DNA from: Rhyacophila brunnea
Lineage: Eukaryota; Arthropoda; Insecta; Trichoptera; Rhyacophilidae
DNA: 64,000 nt
NCBI GenBank assembly: GCA_022495005.1
Contig: JAGYXB010000106.1
Location: forward strand, 124,001-188,000
Direction of reading: 5' to 3'
A model generated the notes under the pieces. The model searched no databases, was not told the origin of the DNA, and saw nothing but the letters and a program-made list of their open reading frames with translations. The position numbers were made by a program, and so were the translations under genes. Below, piece after piece: positions 24,716-36,216 of this stretch. How positions within the stretch are numbered: the stretch's first letter is position 1; every line of letters starts with the position of its first letter.

Positions 24716-25065
24716 AGATACATAATTTTGAAAACACTTCTGAGAAAATATATTATAACCAATAGAAAAATCTTTTTGAAAAAAGTAAGATAACCGGCAG
24801 GACACGAACCTGCATCTCTCGGGTTTCGCGCCCACGCACATAGACCACTGTGCTAAAGGTACCATACTTAATGACGACAAAACTTTAACTAATGGCTCAT
24901 ATAGTCTTTCTGAAGCTCTTTTTTTCAAACAGATTTTTTCTATTGGTTATAACCAATTTTCTCAGAAGTTTTTTCAAAATTATGTATGATCAATAATTAG
25001 AATGTTACATTCTTAAATCTTGTGAATTATTCGTTGAATAAAAAAAGGAATTCTTCAATAAAATA
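24716..25065. mobile_element. Long-inverted-repeat element with tRNA-like core, copy 2
   Basis: The left arm (24719-24787) and right arm (24922-24988) are inverted repeats of about 67 bp with only a handful of differences, including a shared palindromic AACCAATAG block. On the minus strand at 24791-24863 is a tRNA-like core with a perfect A box (TAGCACAGTGG), B box GGTTCGTGTCC and a five-base T stem, GCAGG/CCTGC. The right arm continues into the family's terminal AATGTTACATT hairpin and GAATTATTCGTTGAATA tail (to about 25065). The core could fold locally like a tRNA, but its acceptor ends do not pair, so I do not call a functional tRNA. Confidence 0.7.
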
Positions 25066-25619
25066 TATTACACATTTTGCTTGCAAATGGCCGATAAATA
25101 TAATTAATGATAATTTAGTAGGTAACATACTAGGCAGGTAAATGAATTTAGTGAGAATATTTTGAAACCATAAATAACATAATATTATTATGGACTAATC
25201 ACCGACAAAAATATATAGGCAAGTGTTTCATATTATGTCAAAACCTGGATCGATGTATTTATTATTTTGATGTCTCTTTGTTCGCGATGCGAATGTAAAA
25301 AGTAAACATAACTAGTACCCAATAATAAGAAGTCAATATATTCATAATATCTCGGCAAAAATAACGACTCTCGCCCAATAACTTGAAAAACAAGTTGTGA
25401 ACATTATCAATAATTTAAAATGCACGACGTCATGCATTAAATATTAATAAAAATCAAGCAGTATACATTTCTATGATTGACAATTAATATTAAATGAATT
25501 ACACCATATGCATGATTATTATTAACTTAAGAGAGTAAAATACATGGAATAATTTATACAGATGTTTGAAAAATACTTTACGAAAATAACAATGTCAAAT
25601 AAATAATTAATCCTTACCT
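25066..25619. other. AT-rich DNA, no feature recognised
   Basis: No frame or repeat pair seen. Confidence 0.5.
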
Positions 25620-26060
25620 TAAAGGTCCCTTATCAGCCCCGGAAGAAAAGCGACCCAGATAGTCGGCGTATAAAAAGACAGACGTCACGGAAATTCGCAG
25701 ATATTCGCGAAAAATTCGCAATAATTTTCTCGCCAAGCGTGGTGTGAAAAAACGCAGACTTTTTAGGTGATGGATTCGACACGGGGGTTAATAATTAATT
25801 CTTGCGCACTATTATGTTGTCTGGCAGCGAAACGGGAGCGAAGGTGTAGCCTGAGATGTCACCTGTACAGGATCAACAAAGATGCTGCAGTGCCGGAGGA
25901 AGGGATGGAGACGTGATCAATAAGCGGCGCGACGTGCTGCCATCTGGCGTCGCGGCGCCAAACTTCGCTCCGACGCCGCGATAAGCGACGCCCTGTCGCA
26001 CAGAACCGACGCGAGATGTCCCTGCGGACCGCAGTACGGAAAATTGGCGCGTAATTCGGA
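25620..26060. promoter_or_regulatory. CpG-rich island; possible promoter or 5' exon
   Basis: This is the most GC- and CpG-rich stretch of the window, in DNA that is otherwise strongly AT-rich. On the plus strand TATAAAAAG lies at 25669-25677 with a TGACGTC-like element next to it. On the minus strand the island ends in AAGGTAAGG (about 25613-25621), a good splice-donor match, which would suit a non-coding first exon. A 71-codon Arg-rich minus-strand frame (25859-26074) and an overlapping one have no recognised domain. A cis-regulatory island or a 5' UTR exon both fit; no downstream exon was found. Confidence 0.3.
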
Positions 26061-27014
26061 TAAAAATATGGCAAAATTTGAAATATTACTTAAATGACAA
26101 AAAAACATATTTAATTAACAGATATGGCAATCACTTCAAAGAAATATTTTTTCAGCACTACTTTAGTTAGTAAGCAGTTATTAATGTGTACAGCTTAAAA
26201 CAATTAATATATTACGTAGCTGTGAAAAAGTTATACATCTTCAAATGTGAGATGTAAGATAGATTAAATATCAGAATTGTAAGGAATCTTCAACTAAATG
26301 TATGCGCAACTACCTCAAATTAATATTGAATTTTTCATTTTCATATTCAGTTTCATGATTTATAGTATTTTGTGCTGTTAAGTAGTATAATGGACATTTT
26401 AGAAAACTTTGTGAACGACACTTTATTATTGTCATGACACTTTGGTTATAACTCATTATTTTTATAAAAAAATAGGTAATTATTAGTATGTTGATTTATT
26501 GAATTGAACAAATCAATAAAAGACAAATGAAACGAAACGATAAAAGTTCACTCCAAAACAGATTGTCAGCAATTCTGCGAATACAAAACAGTAAAAAGGT
26601 GCGGCTTGTATCTCCAGTGATATAAGTACCGATAAAAGCAAATTAAATACGGGATGCTGAACAAAGAAGATAATGAGTTTTAACAGAGAAGAATAATAAT
26701 AATTAAGTGTTGCGGCACGGAGAACTTACTATCTGTGTTTCTGTAGGAGAAAACTTTAAATCTGATTTCCTTACAGAACTTGGTACTTTGTCGCTGACGG
26801 TTGAAAAGTTTGATTGAGGAAATATAAAGTGAGCGAAGAAAATGGTGCAACTTAGATTTCAGATATCAAAAACGAACTAGTTCACATTTCTTAAAAGTAA
26901 TGTATTTTAATTATTATACACGAATATAAGAGAAATTAAAAAAATAATACCTGCACATTATGTATGAAATGGAAAGGTGCGTGATGCGCATAGCATAATA
27001 TAATATGATTTATT
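26061..27014. other. AT-rich DNA, no feature recognised
   Basis: Nothing assignable. Confidence 0.5.
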
Positions 27015-27022
27015 ATGTCACC

Positions 27023-27663
27023 CAGTGGCGAAGGCTCCATACTAGGCGATTATTTAAAGATTTTAAAGCCTACCTTCTAAGAAAAATAAACCAAAGACAT
27101 TATATTGATAAAAAATAAACAGACCCACCTGTCGTCAGAAACTTCAAGAATTGAATTTAGAATTCATAACAAAGGTAAAAAATATGCGGCTGCGCCATCA
27201 GTCTTCAACTATTGTATTTATACGATTATTTTATCAGGAATTCAGATTTATTTTGTACGACCGTCAGGTCACGTGACCTCAGCGCCTTGTCCACCGAAAT
27301 GAATGGAATACGGCAAGCTCGAAAGCCGAAGCCAAAAATCTTTGCGCATAATATTATTGTGTATGGCTGCAGTTTGGTCCAAAATAATTAATAAGATAAT
27401 TTAGAAAAATAATTCCCATGGCATTCGATCACATATAAATAAATATAGATTGTTTTTGAAAATATATAAATTTAAACTGATCGCTTAATTTTATATCCTC
27501 AGTGAGCTATTGAAATTTCACCAATATATTGTGTCGCTGTCATTAGTGTATGTGTACTTATTCATCAGTAGTAATATCGTATTATCTTCTAATTTCCCGT
27601 GAGTATATCTGACGGCAGGTGTGTTCTTTTTCTTTAATCTACAAAAGTCACCCTTCGCCACTG
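27023..27663 (-). mobile_element. Non-autonomous hAT element, full length, exact 8-bp TSD
   Basis: The left end CAGTGGCGAAGG (27023) and the inverted right end CAGTGGCGAAGG (ending 27663) form the terminal repeats. An exact ATGTCACC duplication flanks them (27015-27022 and 27664-27671). The right 400 bp are homologous to 3516-3946 in opposite orientation, and the left 37 bp recur at 55656-55692, so this is the reference copy of the family in this window. At 641 bp with one low-complexity 65-codon frame it encodes no transposase. Confidence 0.9.
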
Positions 27664-27814
27664 ATGTCACCATGTTCTTAAAACGGTCGCCAAAGGAGAA
27701 GATGTTCTGTGAATGAATTCCGTTATATTATGAAGCATTAAACATCTACAAATTGGTATGACGCATCGATCAGTTACTACACCGTGAAACCGTAAATAAT
27801 GCTAAAATACATTA

Positions 27815-28171
27815 CCATCATGTCACGTGAGCTCATATGCTAGAATCACCAGAACATTCAATAATAAAAATTGACAACCTAAATAAACATTGTCAATAAC
27901 CTGTCGTTGTACTTTTCTTCCAAATTATTAAAATTAATGATGATACAATGTGACTCGAATTTTTTTAGAAATTAAAAAACGCGCGAGGTTACTGCTGTGG
28001 CGTGATATGCGTGAGTTGACTGAAGTGTGGTTCTGATAAATTTAGACGGATTTTGTTACTATTTTGATATTATTCGTTGTTCGAAATGTGCTACGGGTGA
28101 GAGCATCTGTATATCATGTTAAATACTATATAAAACGACCAAGCTTGCCGTGAGCTCATATGACGTGATGG
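27815..28171. mobile_element. TA-flanked MITE
   Basis: The left end CCATCATGTCACGTGAGC and the inverted right end CCATCACGTCATATGAGC are related over about 22 bp, and TA lies on both sides (27813-27814, 28172-28173). A TA target fits the mariner/Tc1 group. The 357-bp interior has no coding capacity. Confidence 0.65.
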
Positions 28172-28502
28172 TATTGTGTTAGGGCAATAATGTGTTTTTA
28201 TAATAATGCACGTAAAGCAAGGGTTTTCAACCTGTTCTTTGACCTGCACTCTTCTTTGTCAAATTTTGAATAATGTTTGCACTCCCTACACAAACAATAT
28301 CACATTTGAACACTACATATTAACTCGCATACATACAGTATCTGCGAGTGAATACATTGAACTAAAAAAAGATTATAGAAATATTATAAGCAATCCAAAA
28401 ATAAATCGACTGTGAACATTAAATGCAATGACTTTTTTGTTTCTACTTAGGTATCATTCATTGATGATTCTGCAAAAACATGTCATTTTCTTGCTGATTG
28501 CG

Positions 28503-28524
28503 ATCCGCATGTTTACATGCGGAT
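28503..28524. repeat. Perfect 10-bp-arm palindrome
   Basis: ATCCGCATGT, two T residues, then its exact reverse complement. Confidence 0.8.
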
Positions 28525-29992
28525 TCAGGCGATCATAGATTTTGCTTTATTCAATACTTTTAAGAACGTATTGTGCATACAGTACACACTTTAGAGAGAT
28601 ATTGATCTTCTTAGCATTGTGTGATTTCTATATAAAAAAAACCTCTTAAAGCAATTTCAGCTTTACATTAATGCCACGTATGTATGCAAATTAGTGACTC
28701 TTTCTCCCATATTTTCACACGTTTTTCGAAATATTTGATAATTAAGATGTAGATGATTAGGTTGTTAGTTGTAAGTTATAGAATTAATGATTAGATTAAG
28801 GCTATACCTCAGTTGAGGTAAGGTCTAAAAAGATCGTGGCTAGGCGATGCGCGGATTGTGGGTCGCGGGTGCAAATGACGCATGCCGAACGAAATATAAT
28901 TTGTCATATAAATCCAATATGCGTCCATTTAATGTTCTGTTTATTATATAGTAACAATAATAATATATTCATTGACATGTTTTCTTTTTCAAGTAAATAG
29001 GTAACGTTTTTAGTCATCTTTACATGATTTAAGAATTAATACCCCCGTCGCCATTACGAAACAAATTGACGTATTTACACCTCGACGTTCGCTCTTCGAA
29101 TGCCAGCGAGTCGAAAATTTCGTCGCACCTATAGTTGAAAATTATTTGCCGTTTCACTGATCGTCTTAAGTTATAACAATATAAACATACGCATGCGGCG
29201 TTGCTATTATTACTGTACTGATTGTATAAGACACTTCTTACATAATATATCTGATATAACACAAAAGTGGAGAGAAATGCGTGCAACCTCTTATCGCATT
29301 TCAGAAAGTCTTTGAATATGGTGTAGGTACTCGCTGATCTTATTTATAATATTTTCTCGGAATCCCTGTCTAGAAAGTCTGTCACAAGCTCGTAAGATCC
29401 ATCACTTTACACGAGTTTAACTGAACCACGGAGCCATGTCGTCTCAATTTATCTGGTTGAAATTGCGGGATAGAAGACGGCGAAAGTTTGCCGAGCTTAA
29501 AGCTCCGCGAGAAAGAAAGAAAGCTTTGAACGTTTGCTTCTCGTTAAAACGGATCCGAAGAAAGTAAACATTTTTGTGTAGTGTTTGCGAAAAGGAGAAC
29601 GTCTGGGGGAGCCATAGCTACAGGATCTCTGTTCGATTGTTGGTTTGTATGTATTACATCTTTGCGAGCAGGCTTAATACATAAAACGGAAACGGAAGGA
29701 AATCCCATGACAATTAATTTTGTTTGCGCACAAATTCGTGTCGGTCGTTGAAAAAAGATTCCTAAAATCATTCCCTTCGTAGTGCGTTAGAATTAGTAAA
29801 AAATATAACACGTCCTCGCCAAATTAAATTGTAAAATGCTACACATTAATACACAATTCCAAGTATATTCTAATAGTTCAACCAAACTATTAAATAAAGT
29901 GTTTCCTATATGATTAAAATATGTCATTTAAAAGGTAATATTGGTGTCGTCCGCTCCAATATGACCATTTCAACTGATACAACATATATATT

Positions 29993-30037
29993 AAATAACT
30001 GTATAATGATAAATATCATATAAGTATACAGTTATTT
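29993..30037. repeat. 45-bp near-perfect hairpin
   Basis: The outer arms AAATAACTGTATA and their exact complement (30025-30037) enclose a second stem, ATGATA/TATCAT, around an AA loop, leaving only a five-base ATAAG bulge. It is very AT-rich; a cruciform or short hairpin transcript is possible, but nothing shows transcription. Confidence 0.75.
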
Positions 30038-30117
30038 AGATACACTACGACTAATGTTATTAATTATGGAGACGTCATGCACATTAATCTACTCTATGAT
30101 GTAGATAAAATAAAAAA

Positions 30118-30215
30118 ATACAATTTTGAAAAATCTCAGAAACATATTACACATTAGAAAAAAAAATGTAGAAAAAAGTTGAACCGAGTTCGAGTACCAC
30201 TCGGAATCTAATGTT
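30118..30215 (-). mobile_element. tRNA-core element, fragment
   Basis: On the minus strand a decayed B-box region is followed by the family's arm sequence: a T-rich tract, CTAATGTGTAATATG, then TTTCTGAGA. The second arm and most of the core are missing. Confidence 0.45.
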
Positions 30216-30590
30216 AAAACCTTGTGTATATTCAGTTTTTAATAAAAAAAAATAAAAAAAAGGATAAGTTTAAACCTGCAACGTTTTTCTGTCACGCTCT
30301 ATTTTCGTCTAGTTCTCTATTACCCGAGAAAATATGGGTCACGTCAATTTACTTATCGAAATAATGGAACTTGAACATTACGTTAGTCCGCGCTGTAGTT
30401 TTGTGCGTGTTGCGCAGGGTGGAATGGGGATTTTTCTGAGGTAGTCAGGTACGTATTTTAAGCAAAATCAAATGTGTATAATCAATTATTGAATCAAATT
30501 ATATAAACAATTACGAATTTCCACTAAATAAATGCTAAACCTTTTGAAAATAACACTTCATTTATTTATAAAACGCATTTGAACGAAGGC
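30216..30590. other. AT-rich DNA, no feature recognised
   Basis: Nothing assignable beyond A-rich runs near 30240-30265. Confidence 0.5.
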
Positions 30591-30690
30591 ATTTGTTTAT
30601 CAATCGGCTATCCAAAGGCTATTCACTCTCCGAGCGATCTGTTCAGCTCATCACCATTCAATAGATTGCATATTATGTGCTCCACTTTAC
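30591..30690 (+). repeat. Unclassified dispersed repeat, copy A
   Basis: About 90 bp match 36122-36216 in the same orientation, including the core CACTCTCCGAGCGATCT, roughly 85-90% identical by eye. It lies inside a 98-codon plus-strand frame (30579-30875) that is therefore probably not a gene. Confidence 0.65.
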
Positions 30691-33600
30691 TGGTATTAAC
30701 TGTCAATCGTGTCAAGTATTTATTGGTGGAAAGAGTTTTATTAATTAAGCATTATAATAAGTATAGTATTCATTTCACACCATGCAATATCAACCATAAT
30801 CGGTATGGTTTATTTGGAGGTTTTACTTTTGTTAAAACTTTAGTGTTTATACGTGTCGTACAACAAATAATTTGAATCTATAAATTTGTAAGTATAAATA
30901 ACAATGTGGTTTCAATGCTATACTGTCCTCTGTTTCCGGTACAGTAGTTCACAATGAACTACGGAACGGCGAATTGCATACGTACAATTTAGATGCAACC
31001 CATGACTAAATGTCAGTAGGAAAGCATTTATCTATTGGCATAATAATATTAATTTGATACAAATATTTCGTTGTTGGTCATATATTAAAAATAATCAATG
31101 CTCGAGTGGGTTATTTAACCTTTGACAATTTATTAACCAATTAAATAAAGGTCCTTACGTATGCGGTTTAAACGACAGTTAATGTTATATATGTCAAGCT
31201 GTTTGTAGAGAATGTATGTATTTGAGGATAAAATACCCTTATCAATCTTATCATTTAATACAAATATATTATATTACATATACATGATATCGTTATAGAG
31301 ATCCTACTTATTTTTAATGGAAACTTTTTATTTAGTTAAAATAAACATTTATTAAAAGGCAACTTCAGTATACCTACTAATTGGAATCAGGGTAGGTTCA
31401 CCACAGTTTTCGTCGTTTGTCGCAGCGCCGTTTGGTCGGCTCTTACGATTACAACGGTATTTGGCATGGACCCTCAATAACAATTATACTGACAGAATTC
31501 AATAACAAACATATTTCTATGGCGTTGTGAATTTATAGGGGAAGTCAATTTTCCATACTGATACATCCATATTAAGTTTTGATGTGTTGTTATCAGTTAT
31601 CAATTATTATATATACATATCTGTAAAATGCGTGATGGTGCTTAACGCTTATGCTAAAAATACACGATACGATGCAATCTCCGGCGATGAACTGGTCCAA
31701 TCAGTTGAGTCATAAATATGACAATTCGATTATTGCCCGTCCGAAGGGTTGTCTGCTAAGGTTATACGAGAATCGTCGAAAATATCTGTAACGTTGTGAC
31801 GTCACGCCTACAGTCGCTTTGACGTTTTGCCTCTATAATTAAAATTTATTCATTATCACAGAGACGTCGTTAATATTTAAACATACAAGAATTAATATTA
31901 ACCTGTATACCTATGTATAGTATACTTATATTGACTAGCTACTTCTGTAATCATAGTTTTCAATAATATGTTGTTAGCATTTTTCTCGTAATTATGTAAA
32001 CAAATAATACGAGGGAAAACTAAATTCAGCAAACAGTATTAATAATAACATAATTATTGTATATTTCAGCAGTAGCAATACAACGTAGCAACGATTCAAT
32101 TGGTGTTTAAATCGGTGGAGGTAATCGTTATTCATGATTAACGATTGCTCACGATGATCTGTGTCGTGATTTAGACAAATGTTTTCATTTTTAAACGTTG
32201 AATTTTTGTTATTGAGCTTATAGTTTTACTAGCAGATGAACTTATAATACACAATTTTTGTTAATGTCACTTATCTACTAGCGCACTATGGTGTTAAATT
32301 TAAAGTCGATAGCTAAAAGATTGGCAATGCGGAAAGAGCTTGCAGAAAAAAGGTTAAATGTAATCAACTGACGAAATTTTATTTCCGGTAGGTAGTGCAA
32401 ATAAACCGTTAGGGCTGGCAAGCATCATTTAACAGTTAACCCTATTACATTGTGGAGAGTGAAATAAAATAAAATTAAGAATTAGAGAAAAGCGTTTTGG
32501 GCGCGCTCGGATATCGGAAAACGTGGAAGACAAAAACAATTACCGGCGGATTGAGGAAGATACACAATAGGTATACACTCGCACGGCGTTGCCAAATATC
32601 CGAAAGCTAATTTCGTTAAAATAACTACAACGGTGGATGTTTATCGGGAAAAGAATGGGCCAGCTCTGGATGTTATTATCGTAATGGATGAACCTCTGCG
32701 AAGGCGACGCCCTGAATAGGAATAAATAAAATAAATGAATCGATTGCACAGGGCACAGATGGGTTTAAGTAATTTACACTTTTTGGATTAGCGCATTATG
32801 CCTCAATTGAAGTGATGCGAGAAAGTTTTACTTTCTCACTTACTAATCTGTAAGTATTTACCGTTTTTTACACAACTCGAATACTGCCCAATAACTAGGA
32901 ATTATCAACTGTACACTTCGATGTGAATTTTGGTCCCCAGTAGGATATATTAATCCCAAGTTTTCCTTTTTTGTGTAATGGTTCTTCAGTGTGATGGCGT
33001 CTCTATTCACGCAGTCAAGTCGCCACTTTGGGCATTCTCTTGGTATCCTCGCTTTTCGCAAGTGTACTAGCTCAACAAAATGTCTTATCATTAGGTCCTT
33101 CAAGAATAATTGTTCACAATGGTGTTGACTATGACATTATAATAATACTATATAATTAAAATAAAATAAAATATAATATAAACCTTCTAATTCAATAAAT
33201 AAAGTGCATTACACATAGTATTTGATAGTTCAGTGGAAAGACCAGACCAGACGAGCGACAGGTCGACATGGGCAGTGCAAGCAACGTCAGCGATAGCGAC
33301 CATTGACACACAGGTGCAAATTAGCTCCGACTATTTCTTGCGCATGGGTTAACACATAGTGTCGTGGTTACATGCTGTGTTGCCACTGCATTGTAATTAT
33401 ATCTTATTTTATTTATGGATAATCGATGATAAGCCTTGATAGTGGTATGCGTAGTGGAAAATCACCCCCTGGAATATTAGTCAGAACCTCAAATAATATT
33501 TTAATTTTCATATTTCTTTTTATTAAGTGAAATCTGTGAATCGTACATGTTCAATAGAAATGTAGTGTAAAAATATATTCATCGAGATCATCATATATAT

Positions 33601-36121
33601 TCAGTGGTGTTGTTGGAAAGTTATCAGATGTAGGAGAATTTTAGGCAAATTGGGGAAAAATATCACTCCATGAACATAAAAACATAATAGATATAGGTAA
33701 AAGATTTTTTTTATGACGACCGTTAGGTATTTTTTTAACGTGCTGACCGAAAATCGTGCGCACAGCTTTGGCACACCATTATGCGTAAAAATAATGTTAT
33801 TACACGCAAATAAACTAATTTAAAATATTCATAATATTTTTAGAACGTCTACTACGATTAAGTTGCTAAAATATTATTAAGCTTTTTAAATTATCTGATT
33901 TCCCGTCATATTTCAAAGTCACACGAGACTTATACACCGTTTTCAGTAAGTACCCCTATTTATTTTACATAAATTTCTAATAACGGTTCAACCGTGAATG
34001 AAAAGTGAGGAAGTAATAAAAGAAGTAATATGGCAGACGTCAGAACGTTTTTCGTCGTAAAAATTAAACATAACAAAAGGAGTCGTTTGAAATTAAATTT
34101 ACTGAAAAACGCCTGAATAGAAATTAAAACTTTGCACGTGACGCGACCAAAACGAAACGATTTAAAAAAAGTCTACAAGAAACTGGAACGGAAATGTTGT
34201 AAAGGAAATAGAAGGAGGTAGCATTCGAATACTTTTGAAAATATATTAACTGTGTATATTTGCATGCTAACATTTGTTTTTAAAGCATTTTCGAAAGCGT
34301 AAAAAAGGGAAAATTCTCCATTGAATATGCCTATTTAAGTACCTAGGTATGTTTTTGTTATGCATCAATGGAAAGGGAATTCGTTTCGTCTTTGCCCGAT
34401 GAAAAACAATTCTAGACAGCTGGAGATAGATAGAGGTACGATTATTTTTATCTGTTAAGTATAATACGCTTTCATTTATATTAAAACATTTTTTTTTATT
34501 CATACATCCGCAAAATTACAATAGTGATCGCTTACAGTTGCGTTCATGGATGTTACAAGTATCTATCAATTGATAATGATAGTGTGTATACATTAGAACG
34601 GACAAAATGTTATTAATTTGATTACATTTGTTTGTTATTTATTTTGCAATATATATAGTAAATGAAAATGATACAATTGTTTGAAATATACTATGAATCA
34701 GTCACATTATTGCTTTATTTAAACCATACTAATTGATGAGCTGATTATTTAATGATCGAAAGAGTGCACCGATTACCAAAAAGACAAAATCGACTTCAAA
34801 GTCAAATTATGTTGGATTAAAATGTTTTAAACATTCTTTAAATGAGGTACCTATTGTTCTGAAATAATTACCCATTATAATTCTTTTCAGAAAACATATT
34901 GATACATAAAAATCTTGACTCATTGGAGTGACAACTTGAAGGTTGAAGGATGTCATGAAATTCCGTTATTAGAACTGCGAAGTCCAGAACATGGAAGTGA
35001 TTGACGATTTAACTAACGTGTATAGGACAGTGACAATTACAACTCTCAGCAAAGATGATATAGGAATTTAATTTCCGTTATGTTGGTATTTTTGTTTATT
35101 CGCAAATTTTTATCAAATATAGAAACCGAGTAAGTATTAACAAGTGCTTTGCGAATTTTTAATCAAGGCAATAATATTATTCAACCTGATTTAAGTATAA
35201 GGTGATGCCAGAATTGATGATTATTAAACAAAATTTTGAATAATAAGATTATTGTTAAATAGGTTAACGTGAACAATCCAAAAGTAAAACGAAAAACCTA
35301 CTAAGAATTTCATACAAATACCAACTAAAATGTATACTGAGATAACATATGCGTATATAGATAGTGTCAGTAGTATCAATAACTTAGAGAGATAGTATGC
35401 GTACAGATATAAAACCATGATCTCAAGAGATTTCAAGAAAACACATTTTTAAGAGCAATCTTTAGCATCACGTACCTTTTCCAAAAAAATACATAATCCT
35501 GGGATCTCGTTGGAAATATTGGGGATAAAGTCGTAGTAGGTTAAAGCATTTTTTCATTCAAATATACTTCGAGATGTGTACATATATACGAAAATCGTTT
35601 GAAAAATTTAGCGATTTAGGTGTATTGAGTACCTACCTATTCGCGTATGGGATAGGAATTTGTTAGGATGCGTTGCATCGTAACCCGCTCATGGAAAAAT
35701 CTATTCGCTGCCGGAAACGTTATGGTGACCAATATTTTCCTAGTTTCTGCGAAAATAAACTGGTAACTATCGATTATAAAATTTTATATAAAATGAGAGG
35801 GTATGTGTTAGAAGATTTAGATTGTAAATGCGTATTTATATTCTAATGTGAACATACCCAGATTGGAAAATAAAGAGATATTATTAGGAAATGTAATTAT
35901 TTCTTTTTTTAAATGTTGAATATGAGTTAATACTACTTACTGTAGTAATTTTTCTCAATATTTACGTTGCCAAGTTCTGACGACAATTAACTGGATGAAA
36001 GCTTCCCATAGATTCAATCGCTGCTATTTTTCAAGCTTTTCGTTGACACCCGCCTAAATTAATAGATAGGTGGCCCTGTCCCGTTTGGTGCCTCTACATT
36101 CTACAACTACTGCAAGACGGT
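30691..36121. other. AT-rich DNA, no gene recognised
   Basis: Minor items: an 8-bp-arm hairpin GTAGTTCA-CAA-TGAACTAC near 30946, a TAGGGCTGGCAAG motif near 32411 that looks like a lone hAT-type end, and less AT-rich patches at 32470-32720 and 33240-33310. Frames at 32540, 32858, 34267 and 35224 show no domain. Confidence 0.5.
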
Positions 36122-36216
36122 ATTTGTCTATCAATCGGCTATTCAAGAGCTATCCACTCTCCGAGCGATCTATTCAGTCCATCACCGTTCATCCATCAAT
36201 CAGCAGATTACATACA
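36122..36216 (+). repeat. Unclassified dispersed repeat, copy B
   Basis: Partner of 30591-30690. It has an extra roughly 11 bases (a CATC-rich insert) before the conserved AGATTRCATA end. Confidence 0.65.

Larger units (their letters stand above)
28174..30117. other. AT-rich DNA with two strong palindromes
   Basis: Apart from the palindromes at 28503-28524 and 29993-30037 nothing is assignable. The patch 29400-29760 is less AT-rich; minus-strand frames at 29029 and 29544 have no recognisable domain. Confidence 0.5.

Noticed and set aside
24791..24863. Functional tRNA gene
   Set aside because: The T arm and A/B boxes are good, but the acceptor ends do not pair, the anticodon stem is short, and the sequence is the core of a repeated element.
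30579..30875. 98-codon plus-strand frame as a gene
   Set aside because: Its first third is a dispersed repeat also found at 36122, and the remainder has no domain.
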